A DNA stretch of 64,000 bases from Acanthochlamys bracteata (Eukaryota; Streptophyta; Magnoliopsida; Pandanales; Velloziaceae). This document shows positions 13,725 through 28,072 of the stretch, piece after piece. The notes under the pieces are model-generated. The model did not search any database. It had not been told where the DNA came from and worked only from the letters and a program-made list of their open reading frames with translations. The stretch is from assembly GCA_019914995.1 (NCBI GenBank), contig CM034132.1, forward strand, positions 2,048,501 to 2,112,500, written 5' to 3'. The position numbers and the translations under genes are program-made. Position 1 is the stretch's first letter, and each line of letters begins with the position of its first letter.

Positions 13725-16700
13725 ATGGGTGACACTGCAAATTCACATGTTGAGCGAGCGGAAGAAATTAAACTTTTAGCTAATGAAGCCTTTAAAGGTG
13801 CACTTTCCTCTTTCCTAAACTGTATGGTGTTTTTTCCTATTTGTATTCTTACTATTGGCTTGGTAATGGGCTTTGTGTGAACAAATCTGTTTACTTCTTG
13901 AGCATGAGTCTTTTATGTGCTATCTTTGCCATGAAATTATTGTGCAATAGCAGTTTAGCTCAGTGATGTAATAGATATGATGTTGTACTATATATGTTGA
14001 TGATTTGTCAAATTCCTTTGATAAGATGATGCTGTGCTCTATGAGTTTTTTATTTCTCTTACAAAGTTTGCAAACTTTGTACCATGCATTTCTTTCCCTT
14101 TGGACTCATATTACACTTTACTCTTCAGCTAACAAGTTTTCTCAAGCGGTTGAGTTATATAGTCAAGCTATTGAGTTAAATGGTCTCAATGCTGTATATT
14201 GGGCAAACCGTGCATTTGCGCACATCAAACTAGAGGAATATGGAAGTGCATTGCAGGATGCATCAAAAGCTATTGAAATTGACCCTAAATATTCAAAGGT
14301 GCATTATTACATGTAACCTGTCCTTTGCACTATGAACTTTGGTTTTGTGCCTCAATTTCTTTATATTTGGTTATTTTTGTAGGGATATTATAGACGGGGA
14401 GCAGCATACCTTGCAATGGGAAAATTTAAGGATGCCCTAAAAGATTTTCAACAGGTGAGTTTTATATGGAAATTACCTAAATTTTTGCAAACAACTCTAT
14501 GGTAATCACATGCTTGCACTAGAAGCAAGCGACTGCAAAGTTCATTAGTATGTGATAGACATCTCATCAAATTGAGCATCCGATCAAATTGTTTATGAAT
14601 TATATTTTCCATGTATACATGTTTCAGTTTTAGTTGAGTAATAGTAAGCCTTATGTTAATTATTTTTTTTGATTAAATCTTCCGTAAGATCACTTTGTCA
14701 TGAATTTATTGCCTTCTGTGAATTGAGTCCTGCTTCTTGTTCAACCTCCAAATTCGTCAAGAGCTTCAAATCTAGTCAATTCATGATATAATAAAGCAGA
14801 GTCCACCTCTTGGGTAATTGTTTCTGTGATTTTTTATTTGTAATAAATGTAGCTTATGCACAGCTTGTCCTTTCGCGTTTTATTTTGTAGTACTTCTTTA
14901 TTTTATTTTTTGCGGAGCAAGTTTCGGATGATTGAGGATGACTATATATGCTATATGCGAACATTAGGTGAAGCGAATTTGTCCAAATGATCCAGATGCT
15001 ACAAGGAAGTTGAAGGAGTGTGAGAAAGCTGTACAAAAAATCCGATTTGAAGAAGCAATTGCTGTACAGGAGTCGGGAAGGCGTTCTGTTGCAGATTCAA
15101 TTGATTATCACAGCATAGGTATAGTTGCATCCATTGTTTATGATGTTTATGAAAGTACTTTTGTGCAATCACTATTTCTTTTGGTTGGTACTGGAAAAAT
15201 ATCTATGTCAAGATAGAAGATGAACTCGTTCTCTTCAAGGAGCGTGATTCATAAATAGGTTCTTTCTGTGAAAAGACCTTTGCTGGGTTATTAATGTACC
15301 AGGTTAAGAAGTATTAAATGGTATGTGTGCATCTGTGATTAATAAGTTTATTTGACTTGGTTTCTTTCCCAACTGGTGTTCTTTACTTTTTACCTATTTT
15401 ATTATAAGCTTTAACTCTGTCATGACATTCATCCAAATTACTGGAAAGAAGTATTTTCAAAAGTAAGAAATAAGTAAAAGATTCTTTTTAATAATCATAT
15501 GCTTAAGTTTTGGCTCTTAGCTGAGGTGGCCTTTCAGTACCCATATTCTCAATTATTGAAAATTTTCTGTTGGCATAGATGTGGAATCGCAGTACACTGG
15601 AGCTCGAATTGAGGGAGAAGTAGTGACTTTGAATTTTGTGAAGAAAATGCTGGATGACTTTAAACACCAGAAATGTTTACATAAAAGGTAATTATGGTTG
15701 ATTAATTTCTATGCACGGAGTGCATTTTTCGTCTGTTAGAGATATGCATGTCTTGGCAGAGCCATAAAAAAATGTGCACTGTAGGTATGCATTCCAGATC
15801 GTGTTGCAAATGAGGGAGATTTTGCGAAGTATGCCTTCCCTAGTTGACATAACTGTTCCAGATGGTTGTCGCTTTACAGTTTGTGGAGATATTCATGGCC
15901 AGGTATGTTGCATTAGTTCAGGAACAGATCATGAAAACAGACTCAGTTTTCAGTCTATTTGTTAGCTTTTACCATTAAAATGCTCATTATGATATTCACT
16001 CCTAAATGCCACCCACGTCTTTTTACCTACTTCCACTTTAGTACTACAAACAATTACTAATGTTATGATTGAGGCACTCTGGTAGCTGTCTCTGTGAAAA
16101 CGTGTTGCTTCTATATCTTTTGAGTGTAAACCATACATATAATTTTGTTTAAAAGTTTTATTTATAAGTATTTGAAGCAATCAGTCCAAGTTAATTATTG
16201 ACGATGGTTTATCTGTTTGTATCCTCATAGTTTAGGAAGTTCTTCTTGAGACTTTGGTGTTTCTATCTTCAGTCAAGGTTAATTTGGCTTAACTGAAAGC
16301 CAGCCGGTTGGCGACTGTTGTGCATGAGCGTGCTTTATGCTATTTCATAGGCATTTACATCAGGAGTTGTTCTTTCTTCAATAATGCATGTATGGTTATT
16401 ACATACACCACATATCAATGTTTTTTCAATGTGCCATTGCAGTATTATGACCTGCTTAATATATTTGAACTCAACGGGCTTCCTTCAGAAGAAAATCCTT
16501 ACCTCTTCAATGGAGACTTTGTAGATCGTGGATCATTCTCGGTCGAAGTCATCCTTACACTTTTTGCCTTCAAGTGTATGTGTCCGTCAGGTAACTACAC
16601 ACACCAACTTCATTCTCTTAAGAGCTGAACTCCTTATCCTCTATTAATGTGTATGGTTTCTGATATGATTTGTTTGGATTCAAACTTTTCTTCCTTCCTT

Positions 16701-19700
16701 CCTTCAATGCATGACTTCTTAAATCTGAAGGGTCTGTTTGGATACGAGGGTAATAAATAAGAGTAAGTAAGAGTAAGAGCCATCATTTACCCTCACCTTG
16801 TTTTGATATATTAATAAGAGTATGAAGAGTAAAGAGTTACTCTTGTTTGGTTGGAAGAGTATGAGTAATAAAATAATTTTTTGTAAAAAGTCTGAAATGC
16901 TCTTATTAGGTCTTGAAACTTTTGAAAGCTTTCTATTAACATTTTAAGGAATAGAGTCTAGTGAAAAGAAGATATTGAATTTTAATAATTTTTATTAATT
17001 AAATTTAGTTGGCCGGTTAAAAAATATTATTTGATGTAGGCATAAAAAGGAGTAGAAATATATATAAATGTCGTAATTTCCTTAACAAGGACAAAAAGAC
17101 ATTTCACAGCTCTGAATTATTCTTACTCTCGGTTATACCTCACATTAGGGTGTAACAGATTACTCTCTATATAAGAGTTAATGAAGAGAATTTTACTTTT
17201 CATTACTCTTATAAAAGAGTTGCCAAATAAGAATAAGTGAGAGTAATCAATTTTCCTCCCCTTTACTCTTATTTACTCTCAATCCTAACAAACCCTTTAA
17301 GGTTTGTTTTGATTTATAAAGTACATATTCTATAGGTGCTTCTTTGATAGATTGTAACAGGTTTAACACATGCTAGAGGTATCAATTGCTCTTATAACAG
17401 ATAGTTGTAGCCTGTGATCTATATACCGGTGCTTTTACATGTAATTCAAGACAATGTATGCATGCATGAAACCTTCACTGTTGTATAAAGCTATAAGGTA
17501 AGTCATTTACAAGAGGAATTCATTTCAGAGTAATTGAGCAGGGTTCATGCGTCGTTCTTCTTGGTGCATGTCAAACCGAGCTTGGTTGAGTTGGTCACTT
17601 TGTGTTTGCATGTGAATCTCAGCACAAGATGTGATGCTTTAAAACTGCACAACCTGAGCTTCAGTGTGGTTGTATGGAATCACTTTGTTGCCTCCTCATG
17701 TGGTTCACTAGAAATTTAGATAACTCTGGCATTTGTTATAATGATATTTCTTAGGTTCCCATGCATGCAAAATGGTATAAAGTGCTTTAATGCACTATGA
17801 GACCACATTTATATGTGTTCTTATGTCCGCAAATCTAATAAACTTATTAATATCTGATTTTTTGCTGGTGCCATATCCATTCTATTTCGTATTAATTTTT
17901 TATCTCAACTTTTCAGCTGTTTATCTTTCTAGAGGAAATCATGAGAGCAAAAGTATGAACAAAATATATGGTTTTGAGGGAGAGGTCAGATCAAAGTTAA
18001 ACGAGATATTTGTGGAACTCTTTGCAGAAGTCTTTTGTTGTCTACCTCTAGCTCATGTCATAAACGAGAAGATCTTTGTAGTTCATGGTGGTCTTTTCAG
18101 TGTTGATGGAGTGAAGCTTTCAGACATTCGAGCAATTGATCGCTTTTGTGAGCCGCCAGAAGAAGGTATTTTGATTCTTCTTTCCATGTTATGCTTTTCC
18201 CTTACAAGAACATCTAGAAGCTACATCTATTGAAGGTCTCTGTAATTGTTATTTGTTGTCAATATATGTTAACTTATATACATCTGCACTTCTAATTTAG
18301 GCTTGATGTGTGAGCTGCTCTGGAGTGATCCACAGCCTCAACTTGGAAGAGGCCCCAGCAAAAGGGGTGTAGGTCTTTCATTTGGAGCAGATGTAACGAA
18401 AAGATTTTTATTGGAAAATAACCTTGGTATGTTGCTAAAACATGTGCCTCTATTATTTTTATTTATCTCTTGAGAACATGAACATTCAACTGCAAAACTT
18501 CTTTCTGTGCAGGTTTAGTGGTTCGTTCTCATGAAGTCAAGGATGAAGGCTATGAGATTGAACATGATGGAAACCTTATAACTGTTTTTTCAGCGCCGAA
18601 TTATTGTGACCAGGTAAATAGGATGTTGTACATTTTTGTTGCTGCTTGGTGGTTAAATTACTTTTACTATTCATTAAGTGGGTTTTGATCTTATGTTTTC
18701 ACCTCAAATCAACTTTTCTTAATATTGTCATTAATGCTACCATTTACATGTTTGCTTGGACAGCTGTCAGCGGAAGGTCTTTACCTAAGTATTCTGCTCG
18801 ATACTTCCGTTGCTCGTGAAACTTTAATAGTTTCCTATTTATTCCTATCTGGCTTCACTTAGTCAAAAAATAAATAAATAAAAAAGATAGATCCATAAAA
18901 ATAGCGGATGTTAGTTATGAGAAGATTGCTTCTAGGTGCAACCAGTTATTTGTCACATATTAGAAAAAACAGACAGAATGTTTATCATATTTTTGGTCTT
19001 GCCTAAGAAGGCCTACCTTTGAAAGCCAGCATTTCGTATGGCAAAGATGGATCTGTTTCGATAGGTTTTGTCATAACTTAGTATTAGCTGTTTTGTGCTC
19101 CTTGACGAGAAGAGTGCATTTACTTAGATTTGTCTGTGGAAATTTTATCCTCATGCAGATATAGTGGCATATATCATTACATTGATGCGTATTAGCAAGT
19201 TTATCTCCCATCTCAGACTTGTTATGCTTTTGCTGTTTAATGTAGATGGGAAACAAGGGCGCTTTTATACGATTCAAAGCTCCAGAACTGAAGCCAGATA
19301 TTGTTACCTTCTCAGCTGTGGTGCGTATAAGCTAAAATACTCAAGTGCATCTTCCAAGAATATCTGATTGGTTGATTTGCCAGTTTTTGTTTCTTTTGAA
19401 GCTTTAGTAAATTACATGCCTACTAAATAATACTCTAGTGACTGTACTGTGGAACTGTAATTTCCTGGAACTCTAGCTGTGCTATACTCGATTGAACAAC
19501 AATAGTTTTATGTAGCAAGGGCTTTAGCAAGGTTATAATTTGACTTTTGCCAAGACTGGCCTGATGACACCTATTCAGAATCCAGATTGACTGAATTATA
19601 TCTATCTGAAGCAAATGGAAGTTGTGCAGGTCTAGTCAGTTGGTTGCATAATTGGGTGAACATCAATTAAATGACCTGGTCCATGAGAGCCTACTTTTTT

Positions 19701-19844
19701 GTAGATAACCTTGAATTTAAACGTAGATAACTTTGAATTTATTAAGTTTGAATCTTAGTAACCTTATTTTCTTTTTCCATGCAGCCACATCCAGATGTGA
19801 AGCCAATGGCATATGCAAGCAACTTTCTTCGTTTGTTTTCTTGA
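13725..19844 (+). CDS. PP5: Serine/threonine protein phosphatase 5 (TPR + PPP catalytic domain)
   Basis: It is a PPP-family metal-dependent Ser/Thr phosphatase; the plant form (PAPP5) acts on phytochrome and other partners, with HSP90 binding to its TPRs. Predicted exons are 13725-13797, 14129-14298, 14383-14454, 14968-15118, 15579-15687, 15785-15902, 16443-16590, 17917-18165, 18301-18426, 18513-18613, 19246-19320 and 19785-19844. They join in phase to 483 aa, about the length of the short Arabidopsis isoform. TPR repeats cover about residues 11-130 ([39 protein letters not shown]). The catalytic domain has GDIHGQ (226-231), GDFVDRG (255-261), RGNHE (286-290), [25 protein letters not shown] and FSAPNYCD. 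The protein ends [19 protein letters not shown]. Intron 7 contains a MITE. In tomato PP5 an alternative exon adds membrane segments; I could not place one with confidence here. Confidence 0.95.
16728..17300. mobile_element. Tourist-like MITE in PP5 intron 7
   Basis: The left end GGGTCTGTTTGGATACGAGG and the right end TCAATCCTAACAAACCC are imperfect inverted repeats. They extend inward as GAGTAAGTAAGAG-type runs on the left and ACTCTTATTTACTCTC on the right. About 570 bp lie between, with no reading frame of note. The ends resemble the GGGNCTGTTTGG termini of PIF/Harbinger-derived Tourist MITEs. The flanking bases do not give a clear TAA duplication, so the exact ends and the superfamily are tentative. 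Confidence 0.7.
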
Positions 19845-21570
19845 ACCAACCATCAGCACAATCCTGTTTTGAGACTGAATTCATCTGAGTTTTGACTGAG
19901 CAGCTTTCGCAGGAGGCGATTGAGAAAGCTGGACATCTCGGTGCAGAAGCTGCAGCATATTATATTCTTTTCCTTTTTGTAACTTTGTGTAATTTATCTT
20001 TTAACTTTAGGGTATTACTAGGTGCTATTTTTTTTTTAAATGTCAAGACTAGCTGCATAAGTTCATTTTTAACTGTAAATTGTACTATTTTAGTGATTAT
20101 CCACCTAATGAATTGTGTCTAGAAGGTTAGTTAACCGTGATTTATATTTAAAGTGAACTGGCTCAATGAAGCAAATATTCTGTCTTCTTGACTGTGTTGT
20201 GTCTGTGTAGAGGTCAATAGACCTGCATATTGTAAGTATATGGTCTGACGAGCAAAATTTTCAATCCTTCCCAGGAGACATTTTAAGTTAGTTGCAGCTT
20301 CAGGGAGACTAGTTTTCATGTTGTTCGTTGAAGATCAATTTGTGCATCTGGTTGTAGTAAGAGTTGATACTGTGAAAGGGTTTTGTTTGGCATTGCTTAT
20401 AATTATTCATTGTGTTTTTTTTAGGTTTTCGTTTTGCAATAAGCTTTTATACAGTATTTTAAATTTGAGAATATGAGTAATTATACGTGTAATTATATGT
20501 ATAATTTTTTTTTTTAAATTAAGAAAAAATAAGTCCGTATTTTTAAAAAAAAGTCCTCTCGAGTGTTTATATAAGCGATTCTACACAACCTCGAAAGCAA
20601 GTCAGGATCAGTGGTGGTTTCACACTCTGCTGTGACTGTACACGCATATCTGTAATAACTGGTTCATTGAAACGGAGTGGGGTGGATCAAGTCTGCAACT
20701 TAGTGCGTGTTTACTAACATCCCAAACTCATTTTTTCTAAACTCGCTTTTAATATAAAATATATACAAAAATTAAAATAAAAATTTTTTTATTAATAAAA
20801 TTTTTTTATTAATAAAATTTTTTTAAAAATTTATTTTTAAAATTTACTATAAATATTACATTATTAATATATAATTTTATTTTTTTATTAAATATTTTTA
20901 ATTTTTAATTTAATTTTTTTAATTCACTTCTAAAAAACTTACTTCACCTATTTTTTTATCAAGGTAAACATGCCCTTAATCTCATACAAATTAAACTTTC
21001 CGAGATGCTGTAGGTTAGCTGTGATTACCGTATGTAGAATACCTGCATCCTTCATGCTTCTGTTTCTGCTTTAATATTGTTCATAGTGAAAGCAGAAGCG
21101 ATTCCAATTATCCTATATATAATGTTGTTCATCTCTTACCTTTCTGTACAAAAAACTAGCAAGATAAGGTGATGGTTGATTGAATTTTTTTTTTAAAGAT
21201 ATGTTTGGCAATTAAAAATTTGTTTTGAATGGACTGACTAATAAGTGGCTAGTTGTAGAATTAGACTTGAATCTAAGCACGAGTCAATCTCAATCTTGAA
21301 GAGCCCACATGCTATGGACCATCAGACGCTCGTTTAAGAGAGGTACCTTATGTTTTGGTTTAATCCGGTACCGGTCATGTCGCAGAGTTGGATCGTTATA
21401 TTGGTCCAGATGTCTCCCATCCTAGCAATCCAAGAGAGTACTTGCACTGGTAAGTACTTCATATGTTGGCACGCAGTAATCCGTTTTCTTCCAAAGAAAA
21501 AACTGTTTAGTGTTGCAGCAGAGGGATTGCTGAGTTTTGCTTTTATTCAATATCTGGTGTTAATTTACAG
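19845..21570. other. Intergenic: PP5 3' end and AT-rich sequence
   Basis: The first 300-500 bases are probably the PP5 3' UTR. A 273-bp MITE (listed separately) lies at 20703-20975. Bases 21000-21560 contain no recognised exon, although the gene remnant that follows may have had upstream exons here. Confidence 0.5.
20703..20975. mobile_element. AT-rich MITE with TTA target duplication
   Basis: Left terminus GTGCGTGTTTAC and right terminus GTAAACATGCCC are inverted repeats with one or two mismatches. Both ends are flanked by TTA (20700-20702 and 20976-20978). A 3-bp TTA duplication fits PIF/Harbinger (Tourist-like) elements. The interior is almost pure A/T with no coding capacity. Confidence 0.65.
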
Positions 21571-21950
21571 GTGGTGGCTGACATTCATGCAGCAAAGATG
21601 CAAATTTTGGTGAGCAAATTTTATACATATCTGGATTTGCAGTACAAAAACTTTCCTAGATATGTTTATTTTAACTATAGTCTACTTGAAATAATTACCA
21701 CAGTGCATGTTTTCAGGCGGTGAGCTAATTCTACGAGAACCCAAGACCAACTGCAGGGATCCACCCGATGGTTTATGCACTGTTCAGGCAGCTAGGCAGG
21801 GGGACAATCTTCCCACTCGACATGCGGTGGAACTTCAACACAAGGGAATCTGCAATGCAGTACAGCCTCCGCTTGCCTGTTGCTGCATCTTGCTTCACTT
21901 GGCAGACAGAGACCGGCTCTGGTGCAGAAGGTTCAGACATGAGTAGCTAA
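21571..21950 (+). pseudogene. Unrecognised gene remnant, two exons, in-frame stop
   Basis: A plausible 3' splice site precedes GTGGTGGCTGAC at 21571. That 39-bp frame reads VVADIHAAKMQIL and ends at a GTGAGC donor (21610). The next acceptor (TTTTCAG, ending 21716) resumes in the same phase but hits TAA at 21726-21728. After it, a frame runs open for 73 codons with coding-like composition, from FYENPRPTAGIHP through MVYALFRQLGRGT and PLDMRWNFNTRESAMQYSLR to a final stop at 21948-21950. I do not recognise the family. The stop in the joined frame, the lack of an obvious 5' part and the adjacent LTR suggest a decayed or truncated gene. Another splice choice could still rescue it. Confidence 0.4.
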
Positions 21951-23300
21951 TTAATTTATACATATGCTTAGTGTAATAACTAAAACTCTGTGGGCTGCAG
22001 GAAGCTATTATAAAAACTAGAGACTCTAACATGCAATATCCAACTCATTTTATTTTTTCTTCTTCTTCCCCCTCACTGCCTGCCCGAACCAGAACCCATC
22101 AGTCCCACTGCTCCAGCTCCTTTCCGGCGTGAAATCAACCCCTCTCCGGCGATATTCACTTCATTTCATCTTCTCAAACCATCCTCTTCCTCATTTCCGG
22201 TAGTCCTTATTAATTCCGGCGAGCTACGCCGTGCGGGACAAATTTTTAAAATTTGTACGGCCGTTTTACCGGCGTTCCGGTGAAGGTAAGTAGCTAAAAA
22301 CGTTCCCCTTAACTTGCTAAGTCTTTTCCCTCATTTATTTGCGTTGATTTTCAGCTCCGTTAGTTGATTTTGTGCGAGTTCGCCGCCGAACATTAATTCG
22401 TCGATTTCGGCCACCGGCGACAAAATTGAAGCTCGTCGTCTATTCCATTGGATTCTACTAGCAGTGTTGATCATTTTTACTGCTTTAAACGCACTTGGCC
22501 GGAACCCTAGCTCGCCGGAATCCGGCGAACTTTTCGGCGACTCGGTTAGGTGAGTTAAAAATACTTGCTTCGCTTATTTGTAATTATTGTTAGATGAATT
22601 ATTAATTCGTTTCATTTTAGGAAATCGTTGGATTGAAAATACGCGACTTGTTGCCGATTCAAGTCGTTTTAGCATTCGATCGTCTCACCTCGTCGGTAAG
22701 CTTCTTGGATTCGTTAGTTAGGTATTTATTTAAAGTATTTGATTTAGTCTTTGTTAGCGTGCTTGTTATTGAATATGCGCATATGCATGTTAGGTGGTAC
22801 GAGTGATTTGAGTTCGGACGATGCGGCTTAGAGTTGACGGTTGATATAAATATTTGCTTGGACTATAGGTGAAGGTTACCGTGCCACCTTTTCTTCCTAG
22901 ATTAACGTTAGGCTTTCGGCACAGGTAGCATTCGCTTTGGAAATTCTGGCGTACTTTGCCATTTCGTTATATATTATGATTTATCCTTCATGCTACATAT
23001 GCCTGTACATGCTTAGGTTTATTTTACATCATGTTTATAGTTAGAACTAGCATGTTTGCATATTGTAAACTATGTGTCATAATTATGAGAATATGATATA
23101 TACATGTCAATATGTTCCTTCATATATGCATAAGTATAATTATGATAGCATTGAAGGCATTGAGCATAGCATGTTCATTGAGTGAAAATCTACTATATTG
23201 CATATACTTGTTAGGGACTGCATTGGTATGGGACGATGTAGAACCTAACAGGTACTGTCATAACCTATTATATTATGTATGCTTGAATGAGATATTGATA

Positions 23301-23430
23301 CGGTGGGTTCCAGAAAATACTGGGCACTGAAATATATGGATAGCCGATGGGTCCCAGGACATACTGGGCATCGAGTTATAAGATATAGATTGCCGGTGGG
23401 TCCCAAAATATACTGGACACCGAGCTTGCT
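23301..23430. repeat. Three-copy imperfect tandem repeat inside the LTR
   Basis: A core of the form GGTGGGTCCCAGNANATACTGGGCANCGAG occurs three times, starting near 23301, 23346 and 23395. The spacing is about 45-50 bp and the spacers are variable and AT-rich. Each core contains CCCAG and CTGGG arms that could pair. Confidence 0.65.
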
Positions 23431-23592
23431 TGTGGCTTGATATATATAAAAGTATTACGTATGTATGCTTATATGATATACCTGATAGCGTGATGTGAGT
23501 TGGAGATATGATCTCACTCGATTGTCTATCTTGTATGACTGTTGACTTGATGCATTCACATACATCATTACATATATTTGCTTGCATGGGTG

Positions 23593-23596
<4 letters not shown>

Positions 23597-23640
<44 letters not shown>
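23597..23640. repeat. (AT)n microsatellite
   Basis: About 42 bp of uninterrupted TA dinucleotides lie inside the solo LTR. Short open frames here that encode Ile-Tyr runs are artefacts of the repeat. Confidence 0.95.
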
Positions 23641-23644
<4 letters not shown>

Positions 23645-24345
23645 CTTGAGAGTGTCGCATAACATTGTTTTATATTATCGTATATCTCTGCTAAGAACTG
23701 AGTCGGTATGGGACGATTTAGGACTTAGTAGCATCTGATCTGATATATCGTTGCATCTACTTCATGTAGATAGTACTATAATGTCTACTTAATGCATTAT
23801 CTAAATTGGGCATTATGTTGTTTTACCTCACTCAGACTGGGCTCACCCTCTTTTTTTTTTTTTGGCCTCCCCCAGATAGGTCAAAGGCTAGCGGGCGCTG
23901 ATTTAGATTCTGTATTGCTGGACCGAGAGCGTACGGAGGGTATTCTATAAACCTTTTGGCATGTAATTAGCTCTGTAATCTTCGAAGGGCATTGATTTTT
24001 TTTGTACTTTATTATATATAGTATTGCAATGGTATTTATTTTGGATTGTAATAGGTGTTACGGCTACCGGTAGCCACTAATGGTATTTTGTTCGTAAAAA
24101 TGATTTTTATGCTATTCGTTTTTCTTGTTTTAGATTTTTGATGATAAGTATAATTATTATTGCTTGTACAGGTTCTCCATATTTAGTTTTTTTAAAGGAG
24201 ATTATGTCGAAATTTTTCGAATATGGGCAAGTTAGTTTTATTGAGTTTTGGGTCAAGCTTACTGGTTTGGACCGAATTTGGGCCTTGTTTAGACTCGATT
24301 TAGTCCAGTGCCGGTCAGGGTCTAATTTTGGGTCTTGACACTTAG

Positions 24346-25673
24346 ATCGAAGAAAGTTCATTTTTAGCTTGCATTGTATTGGTTAATTACTTTATATAAG
24401 AAGTAGTACTACTTCCATGAGAGACTCTGATAACCGCAATAATGTACAATAGGATTGTGTTATGTATATATAGACCTGTCTTCGCAAAACTTTATAAGTT
24501 TTGATTTGCGGTGAACCGAAACTCTGAAGAAATTAGAAAATATTTGGGAGTACTTATTAAATAAAACTTTCTAGAATGAAAGATATTTAAAAATAAATTT
24601 TAAAATAAATTTTAATTTTTACTTAAAAAATAAAATAAATAAAAATAAATTTTATGATTTATTTTTTATATTTTTTAAATTAAAAATTTTATAATGTATT
24701 ATAAAATATTATTCAAAAAATATGAAATAAAAAATTTGGAATGAAAAGTTATTAAAATGCATTGCTAAATAGAGCCTAAAGGTGCGTTTGGCTTAGCTTA
24801 TCAAAAAAGCAACTTTTTAATTTTTAATTTTATATTTTTCAATATATATTTAAAAAATTAGAAAGTATAAAAAAATTTTATGTAGTGAGATTTTTTTATT
24901 ATATAAATTTATTATTTTTTTAGAAATAAAAAAAGTAGAACTTATTTTTAAAAAATAATAAAAATATCATTCATTATAAAAAAGTTCTATTTTAAAAGTA
25001 CTCTCAAATGTCTCCTAAATATGGTAATATGAGCTTGAAAGTTTTATGTACATGCTAAAATCTTAGAATACATATGATATGAAATTCCCAGTTGAGGAAA
25101 TATTGTGAGCCTCACTTGTAGTTGTATTGCTTCTAATGGATATTCAATTTGATTTATGTTGAATTGTTAGTACTTTGTTCATCTAATAATAGGACATGAA
25201 ATTCTTTTTACTAATGAGAAAATTCTTTTACATGTGATATATAGTTTTCTATGTTGGGCTATTGGGCTCTCTTTGGATAAATCAAGTCCATTTATAGCGC
25301 TTCATTGAGGCCCAGATAGGTCCAGTTCTTCACTGTCGAACCTTCAGTTTTCGCTAACGAACCGTGTTTTGTGTTTATTCAAAGCAGCTGATTTTGTTTC
25401 TAGTTGGATGTAATTGGAAGGCAGGTATGCGTGTTATTTTAGAAAAAGGAAAACCTTAATTAACGAAACACCGTCAAAATTAATCATCAATCAAAATTCT
25501 TTTTCGTTCCCGTTCCCAAAAGTTCTCTTCTTCTTCGAGTCTCTCTCGAGAGATCTCTAATCTCTGTAGAGTTTTCTCAAATCTTGATTGAAGAAGAAGA
25601 AGGTCGGAGATTTCAAATTTGTCTTCTCTGATTTTTGTTTAAGAAATTGAAATATTTCGGATCTAGAGGAAAG
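24346..25673. other. AT-rich intergenic DNA and promoter of the RAB2 gene
   Basis: Bases 24540-25020 hold two adjacent A/T-rich blocks of the dispersed family, with ends such as TTTGGGAGTACTTATTAAAT and GGTGCGTTTGGCTTAGCTTA. Bases 25250-25330 carry TGGGCT twice and GGCCCAG once, a site II type cluster about 350-420 bp upstream of the RAB2 start codon. Pyrimidine-rich DNA with GAGTCTCTCTCGAGAG at 25537-25552 looks like the 5' leader. Confidence 0.6.

Positions 25674-28072
<2,399 letters not shown>

Larger units (their letters stand above)
21972..24340. mobile_element. Solo LTR of a long-LTR retrotransposon
   Basis: The 2369-bp unit begins TGTAATAACTAAAACTC and ends TTTTGGGTCTTGACA, the canonical TG...CA ends. 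It is flanked by a perfect 5-bp duplication CTTAG at 21967-21971 and 24341-24345. No gag-pol reading frame or second LTR is present, so the simplest reading is a solo LTR left by unequal recombination. It holds a C/G-rich part at 22080-22700, three imperfect copies of a GGTGGGTCCCAG...ACTGGGCACCGAG unit, an (AT)n microsatellite and a poly-T run before the 3' end. LTRs of this length are more usual among Ty3/gypsy families; the superfamily is inferred. Orientation was not determined. Confidence 0.75.

Noticed and set aside
23508..23738. Open frames with Ile-Tyr runs on both strands
   Set aside because: They arise from the (AT)n microsatellite; the same artefact appears at 31403-31588 and 31801-31992.
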